A stretch of 15,311 nt of DNA, from assembly GCA_017435025.1 (NCBI GenBank), contig JAFSFU010000212.1:1-15311 (forward strand), read 5' to 3'. Shown piece by piece: positions 14,996 to 15,311 of the stretch (its first letter is position 1; each line of letters starts with the position of its first letter). A program made the position numbers and the translations under genes. Origin of the DNA: Lachnospiraceae bacterium (GTDB taxonomy: Bacteria; Bacillota_A; Clostridia; Lachnospirales; Lachnospiraceae). Below the pieces are notes generated by a model that saw nothing but the letters and a program-made list of their open reading frames with translations, made no database searches and was not told where the DNA came from.

Positions 14996-15311
14996 TAGAT
15001 TTTTCCTCCCACAGCATCTCATACAATGCCGTCGTTCTCTTATCAAAGCATGCATATGTCACTGCGATCTCATAATCCGCGTTGGTCCTCAGCCACTCCG
15101 CCACCGTCTTCAGCGCGATCTTCGTTGCCTCCTCCAACGGATATCCATAAACGCCCGTGGAAATCGCAGGAAATGCAATCGAATGAATTTCATTTTCCCG
15201 CGCCAGTTCCAAAGAGTTCCAATAACAATTGCAAAGCATCTCCGCATCCCTCGAAGAACCGGAATAAATCGGTCCAACCGTATGAATCACGTATTTCGCC
15301 TTCAAATTGTA
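14982..15311 (-). CDS. Macrodomain protein, ADP-ribose / O-acetyl-ADP-ribose hydrolase-like, N-terminus beyond the window
   Basis: The frame is open to the right edge, so the start is missing; in-frame codons before the TTG at 15305 read YN, giving YNLKAKYVIHTVGP, which matches the conserved core of macrodomains. The visible 109 or so residues include AFPAISTGVYGYPLEEAT, the phosphate-binding loop with GVYG. The missing part (about 60-70 residues) should hold the NAAN...GGGVAGAI loop. Such proteins hydrolyse O-acetyl-ADP-ribose or remove ADP-ribose from protein targets in the cytoplasm. The stop at 14984-14982 lies inside the next gene's start region, so it is probably coupled to the membrane-anchored hydrolase. 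Confidence 0.9.
   Translation of the reverse strand, partial: YNLKAKYVIHTVGPIYSGSSRDAEMLCNCYWNSLELARENEIHSIAFPAISTGVYGYPLEEATKIALKTVAEWLRTNADYEIAVTYACFDKRTTALYEMLWEEKSNGAK

Noticed and set aside
14246..15311. Macrodomain as a component of the TIR-based defence system
   Set aside because: The genes are about 4 kb apart, separated by a plus-strand gene with its own promoter and terminator, so shared expression is not supported.

Overview
The window looks like a chromosomal segment from an anaerobic Firmicute, most likely a member of the Lachnospiraceae. The evidence is an oxygen-sensitive class III ribonucleotide reductase with NrdR-type boxes, strong AGGAGG-type ribosome binding sites, gut-clostridial versions of the housekeeping genes, and mixed GC content. 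Fourteen protein-coding genes can be supported. Thirteen lie on the minus strand; only the alpha/beta hydrolase at 13188-14150 is on the plus strand. Two genes run off the window: nrdD at the left edge and a macrodomain gene at the right edge. No tRNA, rRNA, transposase, integrase or CRISPR array was seen.

Layout. Positions 1-1414: nrdD (3' end missing) with a promoter whose -35 overlaps one of two facing NrdR-like boxes. Positions 1570-2418: a stand-alone SagB-type nitroreductase. Positions 2419-2589: an intergenic region packed with inverted repeats. Positions 2590-4660: a TPR lipoprotein gene followed 28 nt later by hflX. Positions 4754-6663: a dUTPase gene with a good promoter, then an APC amino-acid permease and a strong terminator. 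Positions 6810-12997: a tightly packed minus-strand cluster of five genes, described below. Positions 13001-13187: a divergent promoter region. Positions 13188-14150: a membrane-anchored alpha/beta hydrolase with a terminator. Positions 14246-15311: a macrodomain gene overlapping a second membrane-anchored alpha/beta hydrolase gene.

The most interesting part is the cluster at 6810-12997, read right to left. It holds a shortened phosphatase-like gene, a helical 120-residue protein (ATGA overlap), a MATE efflux transporter, a 1209-residue protein with TIR, NACHT and about 12 membrane segments, and a 139-residue protein of unknown function. The TIR-NACHT start codon directly abuts the MATE stop codon, and the last gene starts 15 nt after the TIR-NACHT stop with a near-perfect ribosome binding site. 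A TIR domain joined to a STAND-type NTPase is the architecture of bacterial NLR-like antiphage proteins. Here, however, the C-terminal half is a polytopic membrane domain rather than the usual repeat-type sensor. The TIR-NACHT gene and the small gene are locally AT-richer than the flanking housekeeping genes. The working hypothesis is an acquired, membrane-bound TIR-STAND defence module with a small accessory protein.

Elsewhere the genes are housekeeping or metabolic: deoxynucleotide supply (nrdD, dut), ribosome rescue (hflX), amino-acid transport and ADP-ribose chemistry (macrodomain). All calls come from reading the sequence; no database search was run.
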